Source: Apium graveolens
Lineage: Eukaryota > Streptophyta > Magnoliopsida > Apiales > Apiaceae
DNA: 64,000 nucleotides
Direction of reading: 5' to 3'
NCBI RefSeq assembly: GCF_009905375.1
Contig: NC_133649.1
Location: 224,957,275 to 225,021,274 of the forward strand
Positions 55,701-64,000 of the stretch are shown piece after piece. The translations under genes and the position numbers were made by a program. The notes beneath the pieces were generated by a model. The model searched no databases, had not been told where the DNA came from, and worked only from the letters and a program-made list of their open reading frames with translations. Every line of letters begins with the position of its first letter. Within the stretch, counting starts at the first letter, position 1.

Positions 55701-57040
55701 CCAAGTGAATGAGGGAATAAAATTGTTTCGGGTGTCGAGTATTATGACCCCTTTTCAATAAAAGGTTTTGAGATTGAATGGTTACTGATTGCGTAAGAGG
55801 CCGAAGCACCGGTCCAGCGTGAGCTATTATACAGAAGTGTAATACGGAAGTGTAATATCTTACAAGGCTTGTTATGCCTTTTCTGGCGCCCTATAGGTAC
55901 CGTATGTCTTCGGGATAAGGGTAGTACCTATATTAACGGTATGGCTGCGGGATACCGGTGTTGTTTCATGACTGATCATCAGGAACAACATAGTGCATAA
56001 TTTGGTTCCAATCGATATTATTATATTGCTTTTGATAATTTGATAATCTTAAAAGGAATGATTTATCAACTGTTTCTGTTTTGGATTAATGGTGAAATGC
56101 AGTTTTGATTCAGATTCCGATTTATGCTTATACTTACGTTGTTGTTAAATATCAAAGGTGGTATTAGTATAGATGATTGATGTTGACTTCAGTATGGGTG
56201 TTGTGAGCATCAAAGTTCGTATTGATATCTAATTTGATATAACAACAAAGTAAGTATTAATTTGAAGAGTTCGGTTTTGAATGAGTTTATGATCCACTCT
56301 ATAATCATTGTTTCATGTTATTGTTGTTTACGATATTTCTGTAAACACTGTTTTACGAGTTTGATTCTCGTCAAGATTCAAAGTATTGCTGAAGCATTTC
56401 GCTCAAAAATATCAAAATGGTTTTGAATACGATTAAGGAATCAATTCTGAGGCTCCTCCACTAGAATTTTATGATTCAACAATTATGATTTTAACGGTTC
56501 TGCTCTGATGTAGATGTCGGTTTTATGTCAAAACAACCATATATATATATTATAATGAACTTGCTGAACATTTCTTTCGCTCATACTTGCCTGTTTTCAA
56601 ATTTAACCTCCAGTAAGGATTAGCTTGCGCTGTTTAGCTGCGTAATTCGAGGAAGCAAAGAAGAAGCTTTTGGAAGGTGGTTGGTCCAGGGTTTGCGGGC
56701 TAGTGTAAATTTTATTGTGTAAAGTTGTTTATATTATATTATATTATAGTTGTGTATTTTATTTGGGCCTAGTATACTTCATTTCGAAGTTATACTAGTG
56801 GGTTTAATTTTGAGATTGAGATTTGTTGAAAAGAGTTTTAAAAGAATGTAAAAAAATTTATTGATGGAATTTGGATTTCTTGTTTCTAGAACTGTAACCT
56901 TAAAAGATCTTGGATTAGTTTGGGGTCATAAATGTTAAATATCTTCCGCTGGCATTTAATTATTGATTAAACAGGTTGATTTGGATTGAGGTTTCATAGT
57001 GACGACCAAATCCTCTGACCCCGGATTTGAGGGCGTTACA
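52739..57040 (+). mobile_element. Solo LTR of a large gypsy element (4,302 bp) with 5-bp TSD
   Basis: Starts TGTAATATCCCATATTTT and ends TTTGAGGGCGTTACA, with TGTAA/TTACA inverted ends, and is flanked on both sides by ATAAC (52,734-52,738 and 57,041-57,045), a perfect 5-bp target duplication. No primer site, coding region or second LTR is inside, so it is a single LTR left after recombination. A TATAAATA box at 53,387-53,394 indicates plus orientation, giving a very long R/U5 of about 3.6 kb. Such long LTRs and the GACCCCGGATTTGAGGGCG ending resemble Tekay/Del or Ogre-type gypsy elements; I cannot decide between them. It contains long AT-rich TTAATTA repeats at 54,560-54,690. Confidence 0.85.
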
Positions 57041-57045
57041 ATAAC

Positions 57046-57829
57046 AATGCGGCATGTAGTTATTAGAACCACCTGTGACTGTGGAAGGGCACCCATATAT
57101 AAATTATATATATAATATAATTCATTAAATATATACAAAATTGAAAATATAGTGTACCAAAACCAAATGGCCCCGATCAAGAATTAAATAGATGATCTTA
57201 TCTTTAATCAGAATCACGACCTATACACAGACCCGTTAAAGGTTTTAAGAATAGAACCTGGCTTTTAAATTCAAATGTATTAAAGTATATTGCTTCGTAC
57301 TAATTATTAGTAATAACTTATATTATAATGAAATTACATTATTATTAGTAGAAAACTAGCATAAGACATCATTACACAGTTGTATATAGAATCTGCAATA
57401 GAATTAACCGCAGCAGTGACTATTGATAGCAGTTCATTTTATTCAGTGGGGACCTGCTTGATCACTGTTTTGTTTATTGATTGATTTCCACAAGTAATCC
57501 TATTTAGATTGATGTGTATGATTATTGTTGTTCAGTTGAGTTTAACATTATCTGCAGTGTCGATTATATCTCAATCTCATTATTTGAGGGGTAGAGGCAA
57601 TTTGTTTATTGTACTTGTGACAATTGATTTATGTTTTTTTCTGTTTTACCGACACAAAGATGCTCTAATATTAGAGATGAGAAGGAAGTTGCCCTGTGTG
57701 TCAAATATCTGAATGCTCCTGGCTTTTGTTTACTTTCAATTTCAAAGTTGTTGTAAATATAACTTCATTTGTAATGGTAAAAACAGGTTTTTTTAAAAAA
57801 AAGGTTTTTATAACTGAACCAAATAAACC
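57046..57829. other. Intergenic DNA, no supported gene
   Basis: MULE remnant to about 57,060, then AT-rich DNA. A short frame ending ALILEMRRKLPCVSNI (stop 57,712) might be the last exon of a lost gene, but nothing upstream supports it. Confidence 0.4.
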
Positions 57830-57967
57830 GAAATATTTTGGTTCGGTTTTCGCTTCGGTTTATAAGTAAGTTCGGTTCAGTTTTGTTGGGAAAAAAATAA
57901 TATTCCGGTTTTCAGTTAATTCGGTTCGGTTCAGTTTCTGACCGAACCGACCGAATGCTCAGCCCTA
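57830..57967. repeat. hAT-type terminus remnant (CGGTTCGG-rich)
   Basis: Repeated TTCGGTTCGGTT words, then ACCGAACCGACCGAATGC and the ending TCAGCCCTAG, which resembles a right-end hAT terminal repeat. No matching left end was found in the window. Confidence 0.4.
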
Positions 57968-58481
57968 GCGGTGAATATGAAATGTTAAGAATAGATCGTT
58001 TTCTATATTTTGAGATACTATGTTGTGCGGAGTTAAATTCTATGAAGATCATATTTTTATTGAAAAACTTGGAGACCACTTATATTCTGCAAATAAAATC
58101 TTTTATAAAAATATTGCAAAACCTATTATTTTACGAGTCCTGCTCCACAAACATCATTATTTTATTTAATATATTGAATATCATATATGTACGACATGTA
58201 GAATATTACAAAATATTTTATTTTAAGCAACATATTTAGTTTGCAGAACATTTGTTCAGTTTGCAGAACTACACATTTTACTTTTTAAACTTGAAAGATT
58301 TTCAACAATTTTAAAGAAATAGTGATATTCGTAGAGAATATTTTATAAAATAATAATTTTTATAGTGTATTGATTGTAAAATTTAGGTGGTCTCTAAGGT
58401 CTCTGATTAAATAGTGGTATCCATAGAACTTTACTCATGTGAACTTTACTCATGTTGAGTTAATAAGAAAACGAGAAAATA
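57968..58481. other. AT-rich intergenic DNA
   Basis: No gene or element recognised; the open frame at 57,955-58,239 has no domain and AT-driven composition. Confidence 0.4.
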
Positions 58482-58490
58482 ATAGTTAAA

Positions 58491-58684
58491 GGATTTTTCT
58501 AGTGTGTGCCCCTGGGCACATGCTAAGAAAGTGTGATAGATGAGTTATAAAAATTTGATTGGTGCAGAGCTCATTAATAATGATGGCCCCCCTGCATGCA
58601 CAAAAATCCCCACCAATCAAATTTTTACAACTCATCTATCACACTTTCTTAGCATGTGCCCATGGGCACACACTAAACAAACCG
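58491..58684. mobile_element. Mutator-type MITE (194 bp) with 9-bp TSD
   Basis: Fold-back element: the left arm TAGTGTGTGCCCCTGGGCAC...GATTGGTG is mirrored by CACCAATC...GTGCCCATGGGCACACACTA, arms about 65 bp with few mismatches. Ends GGATTTTTCTAG / (rc) CGGTTTGTTTAG. ATAGTTAAA flanks both sides (58,482-58,490 and 58,685-58,693), the 9-bp duplication expected of Mutator-like transposition. No coding capacity. Confidence 0.85.
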
Positions 58685-58693
58685 ATAGTTAAA

Positions 58694-58991
58694 ACTCTTA
58701 TTTCTACTTATACATTCTAATCGTACTAAATTTTTTGTTACCAAGAGTTTCTAAATTCAAATTTCATCAATAAAGAATTGATAATATTTTTTTAAATTTT
58801 AAAAATACAAACAAAAATGTATGGTTAGAATATTATCAACCACAAATTATTATATACTATTTGATCAGTTGATCCTAACTAATAATTAAAACACGCTAAA
58901 AAACAAAGTATGTTTATATAATAATCAAATTTAATATTTAATAACTTACAATCCAATTCTAAAAGAGTCGTAATATATATATATATAGTTA
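58694..58991. other. AT-rich intergenic DNA
   Basis: Nothing recognised; ends in a short (AT)n run before the gypsy LTR. Confidence 0.4.
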
Positions 58992-60208
58992 TGCCCAAAA
59001 ATTGGTATAAACTTTATTCAGGATAAGATCAAACAAAGTAGTCAAAATTAAGATATGAACGCCTAAAAATAAGAAAAAGATAAGGTAACTTTTCTTTATG
59101 GGAGGAAAGAGGGCGCGCCCTATGAGTAGGCAAAGACGCGCCCTAAATCATGAATGACTGACGACAAAGTGCATCTGTAGATATTGAAGGCGTGCCCTCA
59201 TCGGATGAGGGAGGCGCGCTCTGATAGTTGGAAGGAAGATATTGAATAATTCACTAGGGATTGATCCCTTACCTTAGGAAGAACTTAGGGCGCGCCTTAA
59301 GAAGAAATGACTTGGATGGAATATCTAGTATAGTTGCTTGGACGGATTCTTTGGATGATTCAAGGAGGAAGAGGATTAGTATGACTAACTTATTTGATGC
59401 AGGTACTTTATTGAAGAACTCCTTCCTGTAATGCAACCACAGGAAGGCGGTGTTCGTGGTCAGAGACCTCCAGGGGTATACCTAGATGGAAGGCCTCCTC
59501 CTGTAGTCAATGAGTGTCCTCATTGGAGATGTGGGGTAAACTTTTGGTGTGTGCTTTGGGAGCCCTGTCTCTCTAGTCAACGGGTGTCCTCATTGGGAGA
59601 CTTCGGAGTATCCTGTACTTTGCACACAAAAGCTTGGGATCAGTTGTCCTGTAATCTGGTAGGGGCTCCTTATTCGGGGGACAAGTATGCGTCCAATATT
59701 TGGGATGAACCACGGCTATACATGCGTCCACGAATTAGAGAAACAGCTGGTAGCGGAGGGGATTCCTTGGCCAGGGAGATGCCTACTCCATGAAACCTCG
59801 AAGTCGTGGACGAGCCTTGGGCCTTTGTGGTTGGTCTTCATCGACGGACATTCCTAAATCTAGTAGAAGACGGTTTCCAGTAGGTTTCCTACTAGGCCTC
59901 GGGACAAGAGGTCAAAGCCCATTAGGTTTCTTGTTCCCCAAGAACTACGTTGGCTTGATTCCCTATAAATAGGGATACATAGGCAAATTGTAAGGGGTCA
60001 GAAGTGAGAGCGCAAAGGAGCCACCACTAACCCTAAGCAATCTCAGCCACCAATAATCACCATCACCAAACAATGTTCATACTTCCCGACGAACACTGTT
60101 CATAGAATCTAACGATTACTGTTCACGTTTTCCGATGAAGAACCACCATCACAGATCTTGTTTCCGTCTACGAACCTCAAACTTTGTTGCTACCAAATTC
60201 CTCCGTCA
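58992..60208 (+). repeat. 5' LTR of the second Tat-like element
   Basis: Likely starts TGCCCAAAAATTGG and ends CTCCGTCA just before the primer site. TATA box CCCTATAAATAGGG at 59,961-59,974 (nearly palindromic). U3 contains five GGCGCGCC-like words (59,110-59,295) and a diverged 73-bp spaced duplication around GTGTCCTCATTGG (59,514, 59,586). The open frame at 59,431-59,793 lies in U3 and is not called. Confidence 0.6.
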
Positions 60209-60214
60209 ATAAAA

Positions 60215-60232
60215 TGGCGCTAGAAGGAGGGG
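60215..60232 (+). other. Probable primer binding site
   Basis: TGGCGCTAGAAGGAGGGG directly after the LTR end; the TGGCGC start is typical of plant gypsy primer sites. I did not verify the matching tRNA. Confidence 0.5.
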
Positions 60233-60261
60233 CTAATCAAGATCTGCATCTAGGAGGAAAG

Positions 60262-62470
60262 ATGTCTCAATACCATGACAGAAGTTTTTATGATGAAAGT
60301 TCTAAAGAGGGGTCTGATCATGAATATGATCACCATGAGCCTTATGTTCCGCCTATGTCTGATTTCCCCACCTTGGATGTTGGGGGTCAGCCACCTGTAC
60401 TGATCAGTAGCGCCGATTTGCTAAAACAACTATATCGCATGGGAGATGCTCTGAACGGGTTCGACTCAAGGCTAAGCATCGTGGAGCGGCACAAGACCAG
60501 AAGGGGCTTTCGCCATAATCATTATGCCCATGCACCAGGAAAAGCCCCCATGACTCGAGAAGAAACATTGGCCGCTCGCGGTCGAACTGAAGGCGGGCGT
60601 ATACCAATAACCCCGCAATGTCTGAACTACTCCAACGACGTCACCCCGATCGTTGAACTTGTGGAAGAAGATACTGATGGTCGAGAGGTACCGTAGGCAG
60701 ATAATCGGATAATCACCCATCCACACCGGTCTGGGCGTGGTCTTGAGGAATATCGACAAGCGGAGTCCATGCCGGAGAATGAGCAATGAGTCTTCGCTGC
60801 CTTGAAAGATCGTCTAGGGATCCGCTTGGGTGACGATGATCTAAGGATGTTGCTGCTGGAATGGCAAAAAGAGGCCGACCGCGGAGATGTGACGCTCCAT
60901 GGTACTACACGTGTGGCCCTAAATTCCTATGAGAATCAGGAGCAGCACAGCGATCATGAGAGAGCTCCTCCTCGTGGATCGATGGACCGGTATGGTCGAG
61001 GATATGGAAGTGACCGCTGAAGAAGATCCCAATAGAGGGGAAGAGGCGGAGGCCGAAGTAGATACTTAGACGGATATTGCCGCGACAACTATCGTGGCTA
61101 CAGGGATACTCACACATACAACCGAGATGAAAGAGATAACTATGGGGAGAATGACAGTCATAGGGATACCCAAAATTATGATCACAAGATGCCCCATGGC
61201 CGCGGCCAAGGTCAAGAAGAAAAATGGGAGGAGATCAAGGGCAAAACCAAGAAGTAGTGGTAGGGCCTGGAGGAGGGCAGACGAATGCCCAAAATGCTAA
61301 TCAACAACACGCTCCTCCAAGTGGAGATCAGGTAGTAGTACCTCCGCCTCAGCCCCAAGGTCCACAACCTCACATGCAGGCTATCTCAGGCATAGAAACT
61401 TTCAACATGGATGATCTGAAGAGGATGCTCAATCACTTGTAAGGAAGAGTAACAGCCATGGCCGAAATCCCTTCTCCATTCTCCGCTGCATTAAGATGGG
61501 CTCAGTTGCCGGCCGAATATCGTAATACTACTAGCGATCTCCGTTTCCACGGAAGTTCAGATCTTGTGGAATTCTTGGGCCGATTCAATATAGAGATCGA
61601 CGTGTATCAAGTTCCAGACTTGGCTCGATGCCGACTCTTGGCGGAAACTTTCAGGGAGAGCGCTCAACAATGGTTTCAAAAGCTCGGGCCAGGGGTGATC
61701 ACTTCCTGGGACCAAATGAAGACTTTGTTCCTGACCAAGTTCCAAACAGCTATGAGATATGCTCCGCCTATTACTACTCTTGCCAACGTCAAACAAAGGG
61801 AAAATAAAAGCTTGACGTCCTATTTTAAGAGGTTCAACGGTGAGTCCACCAACGTAAGAGGTGCTTCGGACGAAGCTTTGAAAAGTTTTTTGATAGCAGG
61901 GCTAAGGGTTGGCTCAGATTTCCTGAAAACATTTACAAGGAAAAGACCCGGCTACTCTAGTAGATGTCTTTGCTTTGGCAGAATCATTCAAGGCCATGAT
62001 ACAATCTTTGGAAGAGGTACAACTGATTTCACAAATAAGTCAGAGAGGCAGAGCAAGGAAGAGAGATAGATCTCGGAGCCCAAGATACCGAAGGAGTAGT
62101 CGAAGCCCGAATCGGATAAATACTACAACCACAAGGAGGGAATGGAGCCCTCCCTCGAGCTATGACAATAGAACGAGTGGATACACACCTTTATCCGCGT
62201 CGATTGAGCACATCTTTGAAGTAAACAAGAACATAGGGCTGTTTAGAAAACCTGAGGCTTTGTCATCTTAGCAAAACAAAGATAAAAAGAAATATTGCGA
62301 ATACCACGAGTCATCCGGACATAACACACATGAGTGTCGGCAACTAAAGGATGAAATCGAAGCTCTTATCAAGGAAGATTATCTCAGAGAATGGGTAGTG
62401 AAGGAAGTAATGAGGCATAAAAATGGTGCTGACAGAGTAAAGGAAGAAGGAGGCCGTACCCTGTTGAGTG
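60262..62470 (+). pseudogene. gag: Tat-like gag
   Basis: Begins MSQYHDRSFYDESSKEGSDH; the N-terminal part is acidic and His-rich, then disordered Arg/Gly/Gln-rich sequence broken by stops (60,694, 60,787, 61,018, 61,065) and shifts. The retrotransposon-gag (capsid) domain is at about 61,458-61,930: FSAALRWAQLPAEYRNTTSD, FLGRFNIEID, RCRLLAETFRESAQQWFQKL, MKTLFLTKF, LTSYFKRFN. A shift near 61,925 leads to an SR-type basic region (KRDRSRSPRYRRSSRS) and a C-terminal Tat signature, KYCEYHESSGHNTHECRQLK. Homology is lost near 62,465. Confidence 0.82.
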
Positions 62471-62489
62471 GCATTTATGACACTTTATT

Positions 62490-63240
62490 ATACTCTAATA
62501 AGCTTTGAATTGATGCATTTGTACTCAAGTTGTTATATGTTTTAATGTGTTTTCTAGTATTTTTGCATTTCAGTCACTATTCAGGTAATCAGGTGAATTA
62601 ACATTATTTTGGTGCTAATTTGGTGTCCAAGTGGTGTTGGAATTAAAGCTCATGGAAAGCCGGCTCGAAGCAGCAAGATTTAAGAAGAAATCTGAGTTTT
62701 TCCCAGAAGGACGGCGCGCTAGCGCGCGGCCGTGCCGGGTTTCCAGAAATGCAGCGCGCCCGCGCTATGATAGTGCGCGGCCGCGCCGAGGCCGAATTTC
62801 AGAATACTATTTCTACTATAATTCTAAAAGGGAAGGCTTCCAGATTGTTGAGGGCTGCTATATATATTCACATTAGGTATTTTTTAATATATATCAAGTC
62901 AGAGATGGACCAGAGCGTAAGGAGAAGACGGGAAGAGACCTTTAGCACAATTCAACAAAGGCAAAGACGATCTAGTTTATTCTTGTGAATCTTTGTTTTG
63001 AGTTGTAATTTGGATGCTTGTTTCTTGTTTTGCCGAACCTATACTCTTGTTTGTACTTGGTTTTATTTATTCGTATAAAGACTACGTTTGCTATATCATG
63101 TTTTCATCGGAACCCACGTTGATGATGAGTCGGATTTTGGGCTAATCGTTATCGTGGAGTTCTAGCGGATTTATTTATGGATTCCTTTAGTTAAATTGTT
63201 TGATGCCTGTAAGGCATATGTCATAGCCTATTTGTATATT
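62490..63240 (+). repeat. Athila-like LTR
   Basis: Begins near TGATGCATTTGTACTCAAG (about 62,512) and contains the GC-rich GGCGCGCTAGCGCGCGGCCG and CGCGCCCGCGCT words, a TATATATATTCAC box at about 62,861, and a downstream stretch (GATGAGTCGGATTTTGGGC; GTTCTAGCGGATTTATTTAT) that I associate with Athila LTRs. Borders are uncertain and no primer site is seen. Confidence 0.45.
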
Positions 63241-64000
63241 CGAGGATTTAACTCAACTCAAATAAGAATGTAATAAGTAAATAGTGGATCTACCGTCAAA
63301 GAGATCTCGCAAAGTAACATCTGTCAAAGGATTCAGAAACAAGGTTCATCTACGGACTTGAGGAATTATAAACTGGAAGAAGTTCAAGAAATTGATCAAG
63401 CCTCGGTGATATAAATCAAGATTGTGGATTTAATCAAGTGACAGAGATCTCGTCAGGGTATCAGATAATTACAAGGATTTAATCTGAATTTAATCTGAAA
63501 TCAAAGTCAAGACATGAAGAAACGTCACGGAAGTTAGTCACTCATGAACCAGACAGTACATCGAGTGTTAACATTGAAGTGGTGGAATTGATTCATAATT
63601 CTCAGTGATTTTCAGAAGATTTACAGAAGAATGGTTGCTGTTCAGGATTAGTATTAATTCTCTATTAATTAATTAAGTCATATAATTTAATTAAGAAAAT
63701 AAATTATATCTGCAAATATTAATTTATTTATTAATTGAATTAATTGATTAATTAATTCAGAATTAATATTAAGAATTTTCAGAAGTTTAATTGGATTAAA
63801 AACAGTCTTAAATCAGCAAGACAATTGAAAATGAACTAGCATGACAATCAGGATTGTCATACCGATTGTCATGCCAAGTCATTTCAATTGTCCTACCGAA
63901 AGTTCTACTGGGAAGGAGATAGTCTTGCTAGTTCAACTGATTGTCTCACCGAAAGTCTTTCTAGTTCAATCAGATTGTCTTGCTGAGCTCAGGATTGTCT
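63241..64000. other. Unassigned repeat-like DNA at window end
   Basis: No gene. An AT-rich TTAATTAATT block (63,655-63,765) is followed by a stretch in which GATTGTC(A/T)(T/C)(A/G)CC and ACCGAAAGT recur (63,848-64,000) on a CAG/GTTCAA background, probably the start of another LTR element that continues outside. Confidence 0.45.

Larger units (their letters stand above)
36139..57060. mobile_element. Large MULE with mudrA/FAR1 and ULP1-like genes, interrupted twice
   Basis: Convergent transposase (+) and ULP1-like protease (-) genes, the content of Kaonashi/VANDAL-type non-TIR MULEs. A shared short motif (CAATGA-N-TCATTGC and variants) occurs at 36,289-37,850, 40,718-41,335, 52,607-52,738 and again at 57,041-57,055, on both sides of copia element D and of the solo LTR. 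This shows that one element spans these interruptions. I found no terminal inverted repeat; both outer limits are approximate. Confidence 0.6.
58992..62470 (+). mobile_element. Second Tat-like gypsy element: LTR, PBS and gag, truncated
   Basis: LTR with TATA box, primer site and gag of Tat type in correct order; pol is absent because the sequence switches to an Athila-like LTR around 62,470-62,512. It is a different family from the element at 26.8-36.1 kb: it lacks the TCCGGA words and instead has GGCGCGCC words in its LTR. Confidence 0.7.

Noticed and set aside
36139..57060. Long terminal inverted repeats for the MULE
   Set aside because: I compared the outer sequences by eye and found no convincing inverted pair; the element may be a non-TIR MULE or truncated.
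57509..57712. Frame ending ALILEMRRKLPCVSNI, possibly a terminal exon
   Set aside because: No upstream exons, no recognised family; the N-terminal part is hydrophobic by AT-rich composition.
59431..59793. 120-codon frame in the second Tat-like LTR
   Set aside because: In U3 before the TATA box, no domain, and crosses the diverged duplication.
1..64000. tRNA, rRNA, snRNA or organellar inserts
   Set aside because: No cloverleaf, rRNA-like or plastid/mitochondrial coding sequence was recognised.
1..64000. Exact species assignment
   Set aside because: Composition and element families suggest a eudicot, perhaps Apiaceae, but no diagnostic host gene is present beyond one small protein.

Overview
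This window is plant nuclear DNA, almost certainly from a eudicot with a large, transposon-rich genome. The evidence is plant-type Sirevirus-like Ty1/copia elements, Tat- and Athila-like Ty3/gypsy elements, a FAR1/MULE transposase with a ULP1-like protease gene, a small Mutator-type MITE, AT-rich intergenic DNA and TATA/CT-rich promoters. The codon style and repeat families would fit an asterid such as Apiaceae, but the sequence alone does not prove this. I see one convincing host gene, at 25,723-26,175 on the minus strand. Everything else recognisable is a mobile element, mostly decayed and nested.

Layout. (1) 1-11,629 (+): Sirevirus-like element A (gag, pol, a long third ORF, polypurine tract, 3' LTR); its 5' end lies outside the window. 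A sits inside (2) element B, whose right part is 11,630-17,112 (end of RT, RNase H and a divergent third ORF). (3) 17,113-24,480 (+): element C, of the same family as A, with 5' LTR, PBS, gag and pol, but without third ORF and 3' LTR. (4) 24,481-26,787: intergenic DNA and the host gene. (5) 26,788-36,080 (-): Tat/Retand-like gypsy element with 3' LTR, three minisatellites, pol, and an extra intron-containing gene on the opposite strand with its own promoter. (6) About 36,100-57,060: a large MULE holding a mudrA/FAR1-type transposase pseudogene (+) and a multi-exon ULP1-like gene (-). It is interrupted by copia element D (about 43,730-52,552, minus) and by a 4,302-bp solo LTR with a perfect 5-bp target-site duplication (52,739-57,040). 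(7) 57,046-58,991: intergenic DNA with an hAT-like end and a 194-bp Mutator-type MITE with a 9-bp duplication. (8) 58,992 to about 62,470 (+): second Tat-like element (LTR, PBS, gag), broken by (9) an Athila-like LTR and unassigned repeat DNA to the window end.

Three observations stand out. First, all three copia copies A, C and D carry the same pair of in-frame stop codons, TAG and TGA twelve bases apart, exactly at the gag/pol boundary, so this looks like a designed expression switch. Second, the third ORFs have their own TATA-box promoters, and in element D this promoter and start codon now lie in front of the ULP1-like exons of the MULE, forming a possible chimeric gene. Third, each element family is peppered with its own short, often palindromic 'signature word' (TTCTGAT; ACTTATCGATAAGT; AGTCCGGACT; CAATGA-N-TCATTG; GGCGCGCC), found in non-coding DNA and in several families in coding DNA too. 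This resembles binding-site arrays for element-encoded or host regulators.
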